Source: Gnetum montanum
Lineage: Eukaryota > Streptophyta > Gnetopsida > Gnetales > Gnetaceae
Direction: 5' to 3'
Assembly (NCBI GenBank): GCA_015680685.1
Contig: MNCI01002989.1
Coordinates: 92,338-156,337, forward strand
DNA: 64,000 nt
The notes under the pieces are model-generated. The model was not told the origin of the DNA and ran no database searches. It worked only from the letters and a program-made list of their open reading frames with translations. Numbering within the stretch: position 1 is the first letter of the stretch; each line of letters starts with the position of its first letter. Made by a program: the position numbers and the translations under genes. Of the stretch, positions 1 through 11,300 are shown one piece after another.

Positions 1-785
1 TAGTATTGCATTTGTCACGTATGGTTTATTCCAGATGAGGTGTATGATGTGTTTCCTAATCTATGCTACTCCTAAAGGTAGTGGAAAATAATATTAACTA
101 AACTAAACTAGGAGGAAAAGGGTAAGAAAATCTAATCTAGCCTAAGTGTGACAAGCAATCGATTCCTTGATCAACCGTACACATCTTGGACTTCGTGCAC
201 GACTACCACTAGGACTACCAAGCGTAGATCCTAGGTACGCCACTGGGATTACCAAGTGCAGATCCCAGATACCCCACTGGGTTACCAAGCATAGATCCTA
301 GATACTCCACTAGGCTACCAAGCAGTCAAACTTAAATGCGTGTAATCAAGTCGTACTCGTTCCACGTTCTAGGAGTTTAAGGATGAGAGAGAAAATAGTA
401 AATAACATTAAATAAATAACAAATAAATAAATAACAAAGTGAATGCTGCAATGATGAAGTAATCTTGATCTTTATTACCGGTCATGTGCATGTCCAAGTA
501 TGGCACACTCGAATAAAGACATCGTACAATTACATTCACCACATTACGGGCAGACACGGGAAAAAAATCTAACTTTGGAGGGATCAAACTGCCAGAGCTT
601 CGCTACTCTAAAATTGGGATCCCTAAACAAGGGAGAGCCACATCTTATTTATAGATATAATGACGGACTATGATATTGCGTACACGATATCATAGGGAAA
701 ATGCGATATCGTGTACGTGATATCGCGAGGGATGCGATATTGTGATGGACACGATATCGCGGCCTATGCAAATCGCGTCTCATCA
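1..785 (-). mobile_element. LTR of Athila-like Ty3 element (copy A), cut by window start
   Basis: Read on the minus strand this is an LTR starting TGATGAGAC at 785. A U3 with repeated GATATC palindromes (about 660-770) is followed by a TATA box (TATAAATA, about 646-653) and an AATAAAGAT polyadenylation-type signal (about 470). A U5 segment with 'ggttaccaagc' blocks (200-340) also occurs in the LTRs at 6103-6890 and 36146-37044. The 3' end of the LTR lies outside the window. The bases just before the LTR start resemble the sequence before the 3' LTRs at 48411 and 54608, so this looks like a 3' LTR. Assignment rests on family resemblance within the window. Confidence 0.65.
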
Positions 786-1067
786 GCATACACTCACAAC
801 TAATCCAATCACAAGTAAACAAGTGGAGGACATCACCACAATGCAATTGTTTATATCCTGATGGAGAGTAACATACATCTATTGCTCTAAACTGTACATC
901 TATCCCCTCATGAAGAGTATAGAACATTGCCATCAGGCAACTCTTCAAAGTACATAAGGATATGACCCTAGATCACCTAGGTATCAATCTGGAGGGACCA
1001 TTAACCAAACAAGCTCAATGGAGTAACACAAACAAAGAGCACAACCATATCACAACACAATTTCACA
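786..1067 (-). other. Probable 3' untranslated tail of an Athila-like element
   Basis: No credible coding region. On the minus strand the last ~25 bases before the LTR (ttagttgtgagtgtat) match the pre-LTR sequences at 48395-48410 and 54590-54607, so at least this end is the 3' tail and polypurine-tract region of an Athila-like element. The part closest to 1067 could instead be internal sequence of the Copia element whose LTR and primer site adjoin it. A 99-codon open frame at 649-948 runs into the LTR and shows no recognisable domain. Confidence 0.4.
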
Positions 1068-1070
1068 AAC

Positions 1071-1082
1071 GCTCTGATACCA
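1071..1082 (-). promoter_or_regulatory. Copia-type primer binding site (tRNA-Met)
   Basis: The plus strand reads GCTCTGATACCA, exactly the complement of TGGTATCAGAGC, the primer site complementary to initiator tRNA-Met used by most plant Copia elements. It lies 7 bases beyond the end (…GTTACA) of the LTR at 1090-1675, in the right orientation for a minus-strand element. Confidence 0.7.
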
Positions 1083-1089
1083 TCCCATC

Positions 1090-1675
1090 TGTAACAACGT
1101 TGCCCCAACGTTGCCCGGTGCCCCAAGGAATTCACGAAGATCCAATGGATCTGGGGTGAAAGACCTGGGGAATATGCCTCAAGTAAGCAAGAAACTCACG
1201 AGTGAGTGCAAGCAAAAGCACAACTTCTTAACATACATGACCATGCACCTCATTGAGGGTAACCAAACTCCAAAATGAGGACCAAGCAAACAAGCAAACA
1301 CACAACCTTGTAGACCACATCAGTGGAAGGGGAGACGATGCACCTACAAGGGAAGGTGCCTCACCCCCATATGCCTCACGATCTGGTACAAGGTGTGGCC
1401 TGGCACCACACCAAAACTATCCAATCTTGGTTGCCTACATATCTACGACCACCGTAGAATCAGGGCCATGTAGTTCTCCACGAAGAAGAAGGAGAATGAA
1501 GAGGACTTAGAAGAGAGTTGCAACAAGAGGGTGTCCTATTGCTAGCTTGGTACCACCAAGCTAGGGTGGGTTTTGTAACACTTGAGAGCCACCTGAGGGT
1601 GCCTTAGAGTGTTCCATGGTCCCCAAACCATGGGGAGAGTCTAAGAGAACCACCACTCTGAGACATCTCTCACAC
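1090..1675 (-). mobile_element. Single Copia-type LTR
   Basis: A 586-bp block bounded on the minus strand by TGTGAGAGATG and ACGTTGTTACA and followed by a tRNA-Met primer site. No Copia gag or pol follows, so only one LTR and a stub of internal sequence remain. It abuts the broken RNase H region of the minus-strand Athila-like element at 1676, so it either inserted there or marks a deletion junction. It contains two perfect hairpins: CTAGCTTGG/CCAAGCTAG (1542-1564) and CATGGT/ACCATG (about 1615-1632). Confidence 0.6.
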
Positions 1676-2960
1676 GAAGGGTACATAATTTTTTGTTAGC
1701 TCTACCAATGGTTTGGCAATCTTCAAAGAGTTCTCTATGAATCTCCTATAGTAACCAATGTGTCCAAGGAATGACCGAATGTCTTTAATAGTTTCCGATT
1801 GATAGGTGATTCCTTGGATGACTTTGATTTTCTCAGGGTCTACCTCTATCCCTGCATGTGAAATTTTGCTATCTTGGACCATCAAATGTCTTTTTTGCTA
1901 GTTGAGCCTAAAATTAATTTCTATGCATCTTTTTAGCACTTGCTCTAATTGGTCCAAGGCTTGATCAGAACTTATTCTGTAGGTGGAGAAGTCATCCATA
2001 AAGACTTCCACACCATTTCCTATCTGCTACTAGAATATGCTTAGAACTAAGCATTGAAACGTGGCAGGGCCATTACACAAGCCAAACGACATTTTTTTGT
2101 ATGCAAATGTTCCCCAAGGACTAGTGAACGTAGTTTTGGCTTGATCTTCTGGGGCTATTTGTATTTGGTTGTATCCACTATAGCCATCCAGAAAACTATA
2201 ATAGCCATGCCCTACGATTGTGTCTAAGACTTGGTCAACAAATGGTAACAAAAAGTGATCCTTGAATGTTGCCATGTTTAGCAGCCTAAAACCTATGCAC
2301 ACCCTCCATTTGCCTCCCTTTTTATGCATGATTACTAAGGGGCTAACCCATTCACTATCAGCAATGGGGTATATGAACCTAGCCTTTAGAAGTTGTTCGA
2401 TTTCTTCTTTTACTACTTGCTTCAACTTTTGGTTCAATCGCCTCTGTGGTTGTTTTCGAGGCTTCATGGAGGAGTTAGTGTAAATCCTATGCTGGCATAT
2501 CCTAGGATCTATTCCAATTAATTCCAGATATGACCAGGTGAAGGCTTTTGACCACTTGTTTATTACCTTCAATAGACTCTCTTTTTGTTGTGGAGCAAGT
2601 CTTGCTTTGATGATTACCAGTTTTCCATTCTTAAGGAACGTGTATTCCATACCAATGGGCAATGGTTTTAGCTCTAGGGGCTCTTGTTTAAATTTCTTAG
2701 GAATTTCCAACTCCCCCGAGTTGATTTTTTCTAAGTTAGGATTGGGAAGTTGGCAATGGAATTGCTCTAATGCATCAATGTTATCTATGTAAGCGCAAGT
2801 TAAACCCTCAGTTAGTTCCATGCATATAAGTGAGATGCTTTCTTGATCAGCTATCAACCATTGGGTGTCTTCTTGTTGTGTGGCTACTACATACAAGAAC
2901 ATTTGTATGTTGATCATTTGTGCACACTGATTGCATGTAGGCAATGTTAGACTTTGCACA
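1676..2960 (-). pseudogene. pol: Reverse transcriptase/RNase H fragment, Athila-like element D
   Basis: Read on the minus strand from 2959, a long frame holds a pre-RT linker and then the RT palm. Motifs seen are a WRVCI-FRLLN core, LPFVDQ, YSFLDGYSGYNQI, SFGLCNGPATFQ and, after a stop, the catalytic FMDDF box (about 1990). A connection segment (GYYRRFIENS) leads into the start of RNase H, which stops at the Copia LTR. FMDDFS instead of YVDD is usual for the Athila branch. RT copies RNA to DNA and RNase H removes the template. In-frame stops and the missing integrase make it non-functional. Homologous segments occur at 10.3-11.3 and 40.4-41.3 kb. Confidence 0.85.
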
Positions 2961-3365
2961 ATCCATGATCTCTACACATAATTGCACCCTGTGTCACTGT
3001 ATGCAATGCATGGAACCTTCTTCTTCTTGATCTTTTTAAAAGTGTTTTCCTTAGATATTTCTAGGGAAAGATCATGGATACCTAGGCACACATTGATAGT
3101 GCTTAGCCATGCCTTTCCCATTATGATTGGGAAGTCCCCCTTACTATTATTCACTTGAATCACCAGGAAGTCAACTGGATACGACCACTGACAAACAGTG
3201 GTAACAATGTCCTCCACTAATCCCAAGGGAACAATGATGGACTGGTCAGCTAACTCTAAATATACATTGCTCTTTTTTAATGGGGCAGGTTCCAGCCCTT
3301 ATACATTTCTTGGTATATTAGGTTGACATCAGAACTTGAATCCAAAAGAGCTTTGCATGGCTCAT
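2960..3365 (-). pseudogene. pro: Aspartic protease fragment, element D
   Basis: On the minus strand the aspartic-protease active site appears as LLDSSSDVNLI (about 3326-3358), where the intact family has DSG (the copy at 39780 keeps LLDSGSGVNLV). It is followed by the flap region and FPIIMGKAWLST, typical of retropepsins of this lineage. The protease would release Gag and Pol proteins from the polyprotein. The Gly-to-Ser change and a frameshift near 3250 make activity unlikely. Confidence 0.75.
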
Positions 3366-5970
3366 TCTCAGTGATTTGTAGATATATTAGGGGACTCCCA
3401 ATATTAGAGAATTTTATGGGAAGGTTGCTAGCTTTGATTCAATCAGTAATGGCATGTGTTAACATGACCATATGCATTGAATGCGGTGTTAAGTTCGAAG
3501 GGGGCTCTGAAGCTTTAGTTGATACAGAGGCATCCAAAGACTTAGACACTTGGGGTTGTAAAGGCTTGGTTGGATTGTTGGTTATGAAGAAAGATCTTTT
3601 ATTCATATGGTTGTCAGAACCAATAGTAGGTTGAGGATTAACAACCCTTGTGGAATTGCATTTCTATGGCTGAGTAGGGAGTTCGCCTTGCATTGCTGGA
3701 GCAAGTGGTAATGGAGCTATTGGTGGGAGAGATGCGGCCAGATTGGAAGGATGGTACACTTGTGGAATGTCACCCCTAGGAGAGGGAGTCCTATAATACT
3801 CGTAGGCTTGGTAGTGATGTTGGGGAGTAACGTGACCGACAAAGTTATGTGGAGAGATTGGATGCTGCACATAATATCCATATGGGTCAGGTTACTAGTA
3901 AGGATATTGTTGCCTTGGTGGTGGCATTCCCCATGATTGTGGGTCTACCACTATTGATGTTGCTCAATTGGTTGTGGTGGAGTTCCACTTGGATAATATG
4001 TTAAAGGTTGGTGGAACTGCCTTGGGTTACCTTGGGAATAAGGTAACCATCGGGATTTTTACCATTTGTTTAAACATGGATTAAGTGTATACACCCCAAA
4101 CTCCTGCAAATGGGAGATCACAAGGCAACATTCCTTAGGATGGTTGTATTGACAGATCTCACATCCACTATCATTGTTTGTATCTGAGTCCACAACCTCT
4201 TCAATAATAGCAACTTTACCCTTACCCTTGTTATGTACATTTTTTGCTTCTCTCTTTTTCCTTTTGTCACAATCACTACCTCGCTCCCTAGACTCCACTA
4301 CTATCTAGGGAGTCCCACATTTGGTCTACCTTTGTCGATACTTCTAATGCTAACTTTTGGATAGGCAAGATTTTTCTATTCACCATCTCTTCGAGTGGTG
4401 ACTCTTCCTCATCCTCACAGAATCTTACTCCCTTCTTTCAGAGGGAAGGATCTCGGTTATATTCTTTCACACACTCTCTTTTTCGTAGCTCACCTTCTTC
4501 CTTAGCAACTTACTCCAGTAGCCTATGAATTTGATGGGACCTAAGCTCAGATAACCTCCCTTGGGCATAAGTCCCAAGGATTCTTCTCGTTTCATGCCTA
4601 AGCCCATCTACGAGATGGCGCAATTGGTCCTGCTGCAAATAACCATGGCCAGGACAATGATGTAGTAGTGAATAATAGTGGCCCATGGCAGCATCCAAGG
4701 GTTTATGGCTTCCTTGTTTCCATCCTTGGATTTACTTTCACAGGTTAGACACCCAGGAGTATGTTTGATACTTATCGTTGAACAATTGTAACATAGTACT
4801 CCACCTACGAATGGATTCTGGTTCTAAGGACTGGTACCAGCTTTCAGCTTCTTTTATTAGTGTTTGTGGAAACAACTTAAGTTTTTTCCACTTGTTTTCT
4901 ATGTTTTGCAAGGCACACACATCATGAAATTCTTGTAAGTGATTTTAAGGACCAGAGCTATATCCCCCTTCAAATTGTGAGATGTTATGTATGTCTAACC
5001 TCTTGATCCTACTATCTTTTTGGTGCCTTGTTGGAACTCTCACAACCTCAGTTATATCTAGCATGCTTCACGTAGTGAGTAGGCATTCATCATGATCATC
5101 TCGTTCATAGCATCTATGGTGCCTACATGATTCCCTACTCTCCCTTATTCTATGGCATGATTCCCTAGAGTGTCCTCATCCTCTATCTTGGTTGTCTCAT
5201 CTGTGACTTTCACTTTGTTTTCCCTTATCCTCATGATCTGTTTCTCTATGGCTATGTCCGAACATAGAAGGAGAGGATGAAGGAGACGATGAAGGTGAAG
5301 AAGAAGGAGAAATGCCCCCATGACGGTGTCTACTACCTTATCTTTGATGGTCTCTTCCTCGATCACGATTGCGATAAGAATGCCCACCTTTGTCATGTCT
5401 TTGTTCCTTTTTTGGACACTTTGTGTTCATTGGTATCAGCACTTGGGTTGTGAATAGTAGAATGAAGGTTTTGATACACAACCCCTTGGCCAAAGTCAAG
5501 GGGAGGAACATCATTATGTGGGTGACTACCTGAGGTAGGTTCATCACCCTCAATTTCACTTAAAATGTGGGGGGCATCCTTAGACCATTTTCCCTTCAAG
5601 GACTTATGGTGTCTCTCCTATTGATAATCCCTTTGAAATTGCACTTCGGTGGGATGATAGTCTCTCGAATCATAGTCTTACGCAAGGTACTCTACGTGTA
5701 AGTGTTGCATGCCTATTCGTGTGAGAGCACGAAGAAGCATACTTGGGATTGAATGGTCGGGAGGTAACACTATGTTACCTTCCAAGTCACACCAACGCAG
5801 TTGTTCATCTTGGTGAAGAATAAGGTGAAGTTGGGTACATATTCATCAGGATGAACATATACCACATGAAAATATTGAGGAATTGGTGGATCAACGTCAT
5901 GTGTATCCTACCGTTGATTGCTTCTTGTGTTAGTCCTAGGTGGTGAAGTGCTTTTGTGTGAAGAAGACAT
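3366..5970 (-). pseudogene. gag: gag of Athila-like element D (decayed)
   Basis: Starts at ATG 5970 (MSSSHKSTSPPRT), in the same position relative to the primer site as the gag starts at 7132 and 37205. A low-complexity Ser/Pro-rich stretch (about 5240-5330) precedes the capsid core at 4510-4920 (KLFPQTLIKEAESWYQSLEPESI, then HCPGHGYLQQDQLRHLVDGL), matching plant retrotransposon Gag. A zinc-knuckle-like CEICQYNHPKECC lies near 4140-4180 and a Pro/Gln-rich tail at 3664-3870. Several frameshifts and stops. Gag would form the virus-like particle. Confidence 0.8.
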
Positions 5971-6083
5971 CTTGTCTTGTTTAGTGTGTAAGGTATGATT
6001 ATATTTTTCTTAATTAACCCTAAGGGTTCATTCCAACAATGTGAATGATTTCCTAAGTTCTACTTAGCACACAAATAACTAAT

Positions 6084-6101
6084 TCCCTGGCAACGACACC
6101 A
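6084..6101 (-). promoter_or_regulatory. Primer binding site, tRNA-Asp type (element D)
   Basis: On the minus strand TGGTGTCGTTGCCAGGGA lies one base after the LTR end (…CTCATCA). It differs from the tRNA-Asp complement used by Athila elements mainly by C-to-T changes, and fixes the orientation and 5' end of element D. Confidence 0.8.
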
Positions 6102-6102
6102 A

Positions 6103-6890
6103 TGATGAGTGGCAAGGTACCCCTACGCTCAACCATACAAATATGAGCATTTCACACACGATTCAATTGAATTCAAAAGACTAAGTGCCTATGCGTCTTT
6201 GTGAAACAATAATGGGTTGATTAATTGTTGTCTTCCCAAACTTACTTGTATGTCATGGTTGTATGGTTAAGTAAGCTTGAGGCATATGATTTTTATGGAT
6301 TTTATGTGTTTTATATCCTACGCTAATAAGGAGGGGAGAGAGAAATAACTAAGTAACTAATCTAATTTAACTATTCATTAACTAAGTTCTAAGTACTCCT
6401 AACACCAATATCTATTCCCACTTGTTGTACACATCCTGAATCAGTGCAATGCTGTTGGAATTACCAAACGCCAATTGTTACTAGGTTACCAAGCGCTATG
6501 CACATGCTCGAAGTAGTCGTACTGAGTGTATTTAACTAAGAGAGTTGTATCGTGAGAGAAATCATTAATTAACTAGGAAATAATTAAATAATAATTAACA
6601 CTAATTAATCTATTCTGTATGCTACAAGGTTTATCATAAAGTTCATCTTTATTGCCGTACACAAAGTGTGCTCAGGTACACAATGCTCGAATAAAGATCC
6701 GTTCACTCTATAACTCCTATTGCGGGCACGCAGAAATAATTCTAACTCTAGAGGGAATAAATGGCAAGAGTTTGGCTAAGGGACTAACTTCTAATGTGGA
6801 AACCAAGGGCGCCACCTATTATTTATAGGCAAGGAGATGGGCCGCAATATCAGGTATCTGATATTGCATGGTTGATCTGATAAAAGAGGA
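6103..6890 (-). mobile_element. 5' LTR of Athila-like element D (copy B)
   Basis: On the minus strand it carries a U3 dyad (GCAATATCAG-4 bases-CTGATATTGC, about 6845-6868), a TATA box (TATAAAT, 6821-6827), an ATAAAGAT-type polyadenylation signal (near 6645), the shared U5 blocks, and ends …GCCACTCATCA at 6103. The start is uncertain because the sequence runs into the LTR remnant of the oppositely oriented element E; 6890 is a guess. LTRs supply the promoter and polyadenylation site. Confidence 0.65.
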
Positions 6891-6978
6891 TTCAAAATGT
6901 TGGAAAAATAGAATTTGTAACAAATCATAGTTTTAAATGATTGGAGGGTGGATGTGGAGGTACCTCGACCGCTCATCA
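6891..6978 (+). mobile_element. Truncated 5' LTR end of Athila-like element E
   Basis: The last bases, gtggaggtacctcgaccgctcatca, match the 3' end of the LTR at 36146-37044 (ggtctactcgtcactcatca) and are followed at once by a primer site on the plus strand. Only the extreme 3' end of this LTR can be recognised; the rest was lost where it meets the inverted LTR of element D. Confidence 0.5.
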
Positions 6979-6979
6979 T

Positions 6980-6997
6980 TGGTGCCATTGCTAGGGA
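6980..6997 (+). promoter_or_regulatory. Primer binding site, tRNA-Asp type (element E)
   Basis: TGGTGCCATTGCTAGGGA, one base after the LTR end CATCA. It is a variant of the site at 6084-6101 but on the opposite strand, which proves that elements D and E lie head to head. Confidence 0.75.
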
Positions 6998-7131
6998 CTT
7001 TGTTTGTTGAAATGTGAAATATCTAGGATTAGTGAATATCATTACTATCATTGCATTAGCCTAAGGTCAACATCACTCTCAAATGACATATAATTATAAA
7101 AGCACACTAATAATTTTAATTGTTTTGTAAA

Positions 7132-9398
7132 ATGTCTTCTTCTTCTCATAGGTGTGAAGGTGTGAAACCATCGGTCCCACAAGAGTGCAAAGTGGTATAT
7201 ACTCATCCAGATGAGTATGTACCTAACTTTACCTTCATCCAACATCAAGATGAGTAACTATGATGACATGATATGGAGGGAAACATTGTAATGCTCCTCG
7301 ATTGATCTATGCCTGTGATGCTACTTCAAACTCTTAAGAAGTTAGACGTTCACGATATTCAAGAAGACTATGTTGTACATGACTATGACTATCAGGACTA
7401 CTATCCCACTGAAACACAATGCAATAGAGATCGACATCAAGAGAAGTATCATGAGGCTATGAAGGGGAACTAGTTCACTAATCCCTTATTCCTGTTGAAC
7501 CAAGATGACAATGAAGACCCTCCCTCTGAGGGCTCTCAATATAACAATTCTCCACCCCTTGTTACTGATGATGGGGATGTGAACCTGAACTTGTTGTCTA
7601 CAATTAACAATTTGGATTCAAGAAAATATGGCAATCGAGGTAACGGATTAAATAAGCATCAAGATAATAAGAAATTTGATGATCATGATCATGAAAACTG
7701 AAGGGAAGTTGGTAGACACCATGATGGTGGTAGTCCTTCTCCCTCTTCATCCTCTTCATCTACATCCTCTTCTTCCTCTTCTTCTAATTCTAAAAGACAC
7801 CACAAAAGGAATAATTGTGATGAAGGTGCTCAATGGGACAACAATATTGATCACCAAGCCTATAATGAATGAAGGATTAACAAAGGACATCATCAATGAC
7901 AATGCAATGATGATGATGATGAGCCTCTGTTGGCAACTCGAAGCATGCTTAACAATGTAGAGGCATTTAAGATTTTAACTAGGCATGTGAAAGATAGTCA
8001 GATCAAGTGCTTAGACATGAACAATAGCCCAAGATTTGAGGGGGGATATAACTCTAATCCGCAAACACATCTATAAGCTTTCTGCAATGCCTGTGCCTTG
8101 TAGAACACTAAAAATGATTGGAAGAAGCTCAAGCTCTTCCCTAGGAAACTCATTAAGGAAGCAAAAAGCTAGTACTAGTTCTTAGAGATGGAATCTATCC
8201 ACCAATGAAGTACAATGCTTGAGCTATTCAATGATAAATACCAGACGTACTCTAGAGTATCTAATCTAAGAAGGAAAATCCAAGGCTAGAAATAGGGAAT
8301 ACATGAACCCTTGGATGCCACCATGGGCAAATATTATTCTCTCTTACACCGATTTCCTAGCCATGATTATGCTCAGAGGGAACAACTACACCACATCATA
8401 GATGGGCTTAGAGAAAAAACCAAAAGAACTCTTAGGATTTATGCCCAAGGGAGACTATCTGAACTAAGAGCTCATCAAATACAAAGGTTGATAGAGCAGG
8501 TAGTAAAAGAAGAAGGTGAATTCTAAAAAAGGAAAAGTGTAGAAGAATATAATGGGAACCCTTGCATCAGGAAAAGGGAGGTCCAATTCTATGACAAGGA
8601 GGAGTCACCACTCGACGAAGTGGTGAAAAGGAAAATCTTACCTATCCAGAAATTTGTTTCTAATATTTTAGCTAAGGTTGATAAATTATGGAACCCTTTG
8701 GATGAAAAACTCTAAACTACTATGAAGATTGCTAAAGCATCCAAAGAACAGAATAGTGATCATGACTATAGGAGGTGAAAAGAAGTTGAACGTACCTACC
8801 AAAGGGGCAAGGGAAAAGTTGCTACAATAAAAGAAGCTTTGGAGATAGACTTTAATGATTATGATGGATGTAACATCTATTAATACAGACATCCCAAGGA
8901 ATGTTTCCCTATGGCATCACACTTATAAGATTCTAGGATGTATGTGTTGAATCTACAACTAGCAAGAAGGTAAGCACCTAGAAGGTTGCCCTATCCTTAG
9001 GGCAATCCAAGGTAGTTCCACCAACAACAATAATCTTACTATCCAAGTGGAGCTCCATCACAACCATACGAGTAATACCAATGGTGGCACCAACCACAGT
9101 TGTGGGGAATGCCATCACTAAGATAGCAGTACTCTTACAAACAACTAGATCCATATGGGTACTATGTTTAGTAGCCTATTTCTCCACGAAGTTCCACCAG
9201 GCACACCTCATTCTAGCATCACTATTATCCTCTAGAGTATCATCGAACTCATTCACCATCTACTCGAGGAGAACACACATACCCATACCATACTACATCC
9301 GTCTACACACATCCTTCCATCCTCAACCTAGTTACCTCTTGCTTCATTCATGTAGGATGAAATTCCTCTATAGTCACAACAATGAAATGCTAGAAGGG
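7132..9398 (+). pseudogene. gag: gag of Athila-like element E (decayed)
   Basis: ATG at 7132 (MSSSSHRCEG). Order: N-terminal acidic region; poly-Ser tract (about 7730-7800); capsid core (about 8100-8520, KLFPRKLIKEAK…, then DYAQREQLHHIIDGL); a basic/acidic region; a degraded zinc knuckle (CNIY*YRHPKECF, about 8870-8910); a Pro/Gln-rich tail running up to the N at 9399. About a dozen stops are visible; many replace Trp or Gln codons seen intact in the copies at 3.4-6.0 and 37-39 kb, as expected from C-to-T decay of methylated DNA. Confidence 0.8.
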
Positions 9399-9757
9399 NC
9401 TATAAGTAAATAAGAGGACTTCTTGGGTCATATATCTTCATGGGAAGGTTACCAGCCTTGATCCAATCAAAAACAACATGAGTTAACATCATAGTATGAA
9501 TTTGAAGTAGCATTTGGTTTGAAGGGTATTCAAATGTGTTTGATGCAAAGGATGAGGGTGCTAGAGATATAGGGTAACCAAGTGCATTAGGTTGTGAGGG
9601 TTTGGGAGGATTTTTGGGTCAGAAGAAGGGTCATTTCCTAGATTGATTGTCCAAACCACTTAGTTGGAAGGCTAGTTGTGAATGTATAGCCCTTCTAGCA
9701 TTTCATTGCTGTGACTATAGAGGAATTTCATCCTACATGAATGAAGCAAGAGGTAAN
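9399..9757. other. Back-to-front segment between two single N bases
   Basis: N occurs at 9399 and 9757. The stretch between them matches the gag-protease linker of the sister elements only when reverse-complemented. Its last 67 bases (9690-9756) are the reverse complement of 9332-9398 with about one mismatch. Read in reverse, this is a contig that overlaps the left contig by 67 bp and then continues like 39400-39720 of the other copy. A wrongly oriented contig explains this best. The protease active site (LLDSG) expected here is missing. Confidence 0.8.
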
Positions 9758-10030
9758 ATTTTTGGGTGGTCCTATTCTACCAATTTTTTGGTAATCAAAG
9801 TAGAAAACTACAAAGGTAGCTTCCCCATCATTATGGGAAGGGCATGCTTAAGCATGGTTGATGCATGAATGGGCATAAGGAACCTTTCCTTATAAATCTC
9901 CAAGAAGAATGAATTTGAATGACCAAAGAAGAAGTGTGTTATATGCATTGTGTACAGTGATAACAAGTGTAATTGTGTGCAGAATATCTGGTCCATTATG
10001 AGTACATTCATTAAAGCATGCAATTAGTGT
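9758..10030 (+). pseudogene. pro: Aspartic protease C-terminal fragment, element E
   Basis: Begins in mid-domain right after the second N: FGWSYSTNFLVIKVENYKG, then FPIIMGRACLSMVDA, equivalent to the flap and ILG-like region of the protease at 2972-3226. The active-site half is absent because of the sequence gap. Stops follow near 9868. Confidence 0.7.
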
Positions 10031-10289
10031 GCATAAGAAATAGATACCCAAAGGTGTCTATACACAATAGCCATAAAATAGGAGGGCATCCAGTGCCTAA
10101 TAGCTAACTTTGATAGTAGCACATTATGCATGGAACCAACTGAGAGCTTGACATGTGCTTATGTCAAAGGCATGGATGAACTTGAGCAAGTTCATCACTA
10201 ACTCTCCAATGATGAAGGCGATGATACCTATTGGGGAGAGTTGGTAATCCCTGATAGTTTTAAGCAAAAGACCCTAGAGTTAAAAACTC

Positions 10290-11300
10290 TACCAGCTAGC
10301 ATGGAGTATGCACTTCTAAACAATGGTAAACTGGTTATAATCAATGCAAATCTTGCTCCCAAATAAAAAGGCAAGTTGTTGCATGTGGTCAACAAATGGC
10401 CAACAACCTTTGCTTAGTCATATTCTAAATTGACTAGAATTGATCCATGAATATCCCAGCATTATATCTATACCAACCCAGCCATGAAGCTAGGAAGGTA
10501 GCCATAGAGGTGGTTGAATCCTATATTAAAGCAGATCGTCAAAGAGGAAATAGAATAACTCCTCAAGGAGGGGTTCATATATCCCATAGTGGATAGTAAG
10601 TGAGTTAGCCCACTCATAATTGTGCCAAAGAAAAGTGACAAGTGTAAGTTTGTATTGACTTTAGGCTATTGAACATTGCAACATTTAAAGATCATTTTCC
10701 ATTATCATTTGTGGACCAAGTGTTAAACACTATATTTGAGCATTACTATTATAGCTTCTTGGATGGTTATAGTGGCTATAACCAAATCCAAATTACACCA
10801 AAAGATCAGGCCAAGATAACATTCATGAATCCTTGGGGGACTTTTGCATATTGTAAGATGTCATTTGGTCTATGCAATGCCCCTGCAACATTTCAATACC
10901 TAGTCCTCAACATTTTTCAGCAGCAAATTGGTAGCAAGATAGAAGTCTTTATGGATGACTTCTCTACATATGGGGCTACATTTGAACAAACCTTGGACCA
11001 CCTTGAGTAGGTACTAAAGAGATGTGTTAAAACAAATCGTAGGCTCAATTAGTAGAAAATCTATTTAATGGTCCAGGAGAGCATAGTATTGGGGCATTGA
11101 ATTTCACAAGAAGGGATTGAGGTAGACCCTAAAAACATAAGGGTCATCTAAGGAATCACACACTAACCAAAGATATTTAAAGATGTCCAATCATTCCTTG
11201 GACACAGTAGCTACTACTAGTGGTTCATAGAGAATTTCTCTAGGATTGCAAAGGCATTAGTTAATTTGACAAAGAAAGATGCTTCATTCATCTAGACTAA
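10290..11300 (+). pseudogene. pol: Reverse transcriptase, element E
   Basis: A conserved pre-RT linker (MEYALLNNGKLVIINANLAP) is followed by the RT fingers and palm: LPLSFVDQVLNTI at about 10690, SFLDGYSGYNQIQI, MSFGLCNAPATFQYLVLNIF and an intact FMDDFSTYG box near 10950-10980. This part of the frame (10669-11010) is open; stops flank it on both sides. The connection domain continues to about 11290 (QGISQ…, SFLGH-YY). Confidence 0.85.

Noticed and set aside
2262-2792. Plus-strand open frames opposite RT (2262-2483, 2538-2792), and similar shadows at 40634-40855.
   Set aside because: They are antisense shadows of conserved RT sequence; the minus- or plus-strand pol reading explains the open frames.
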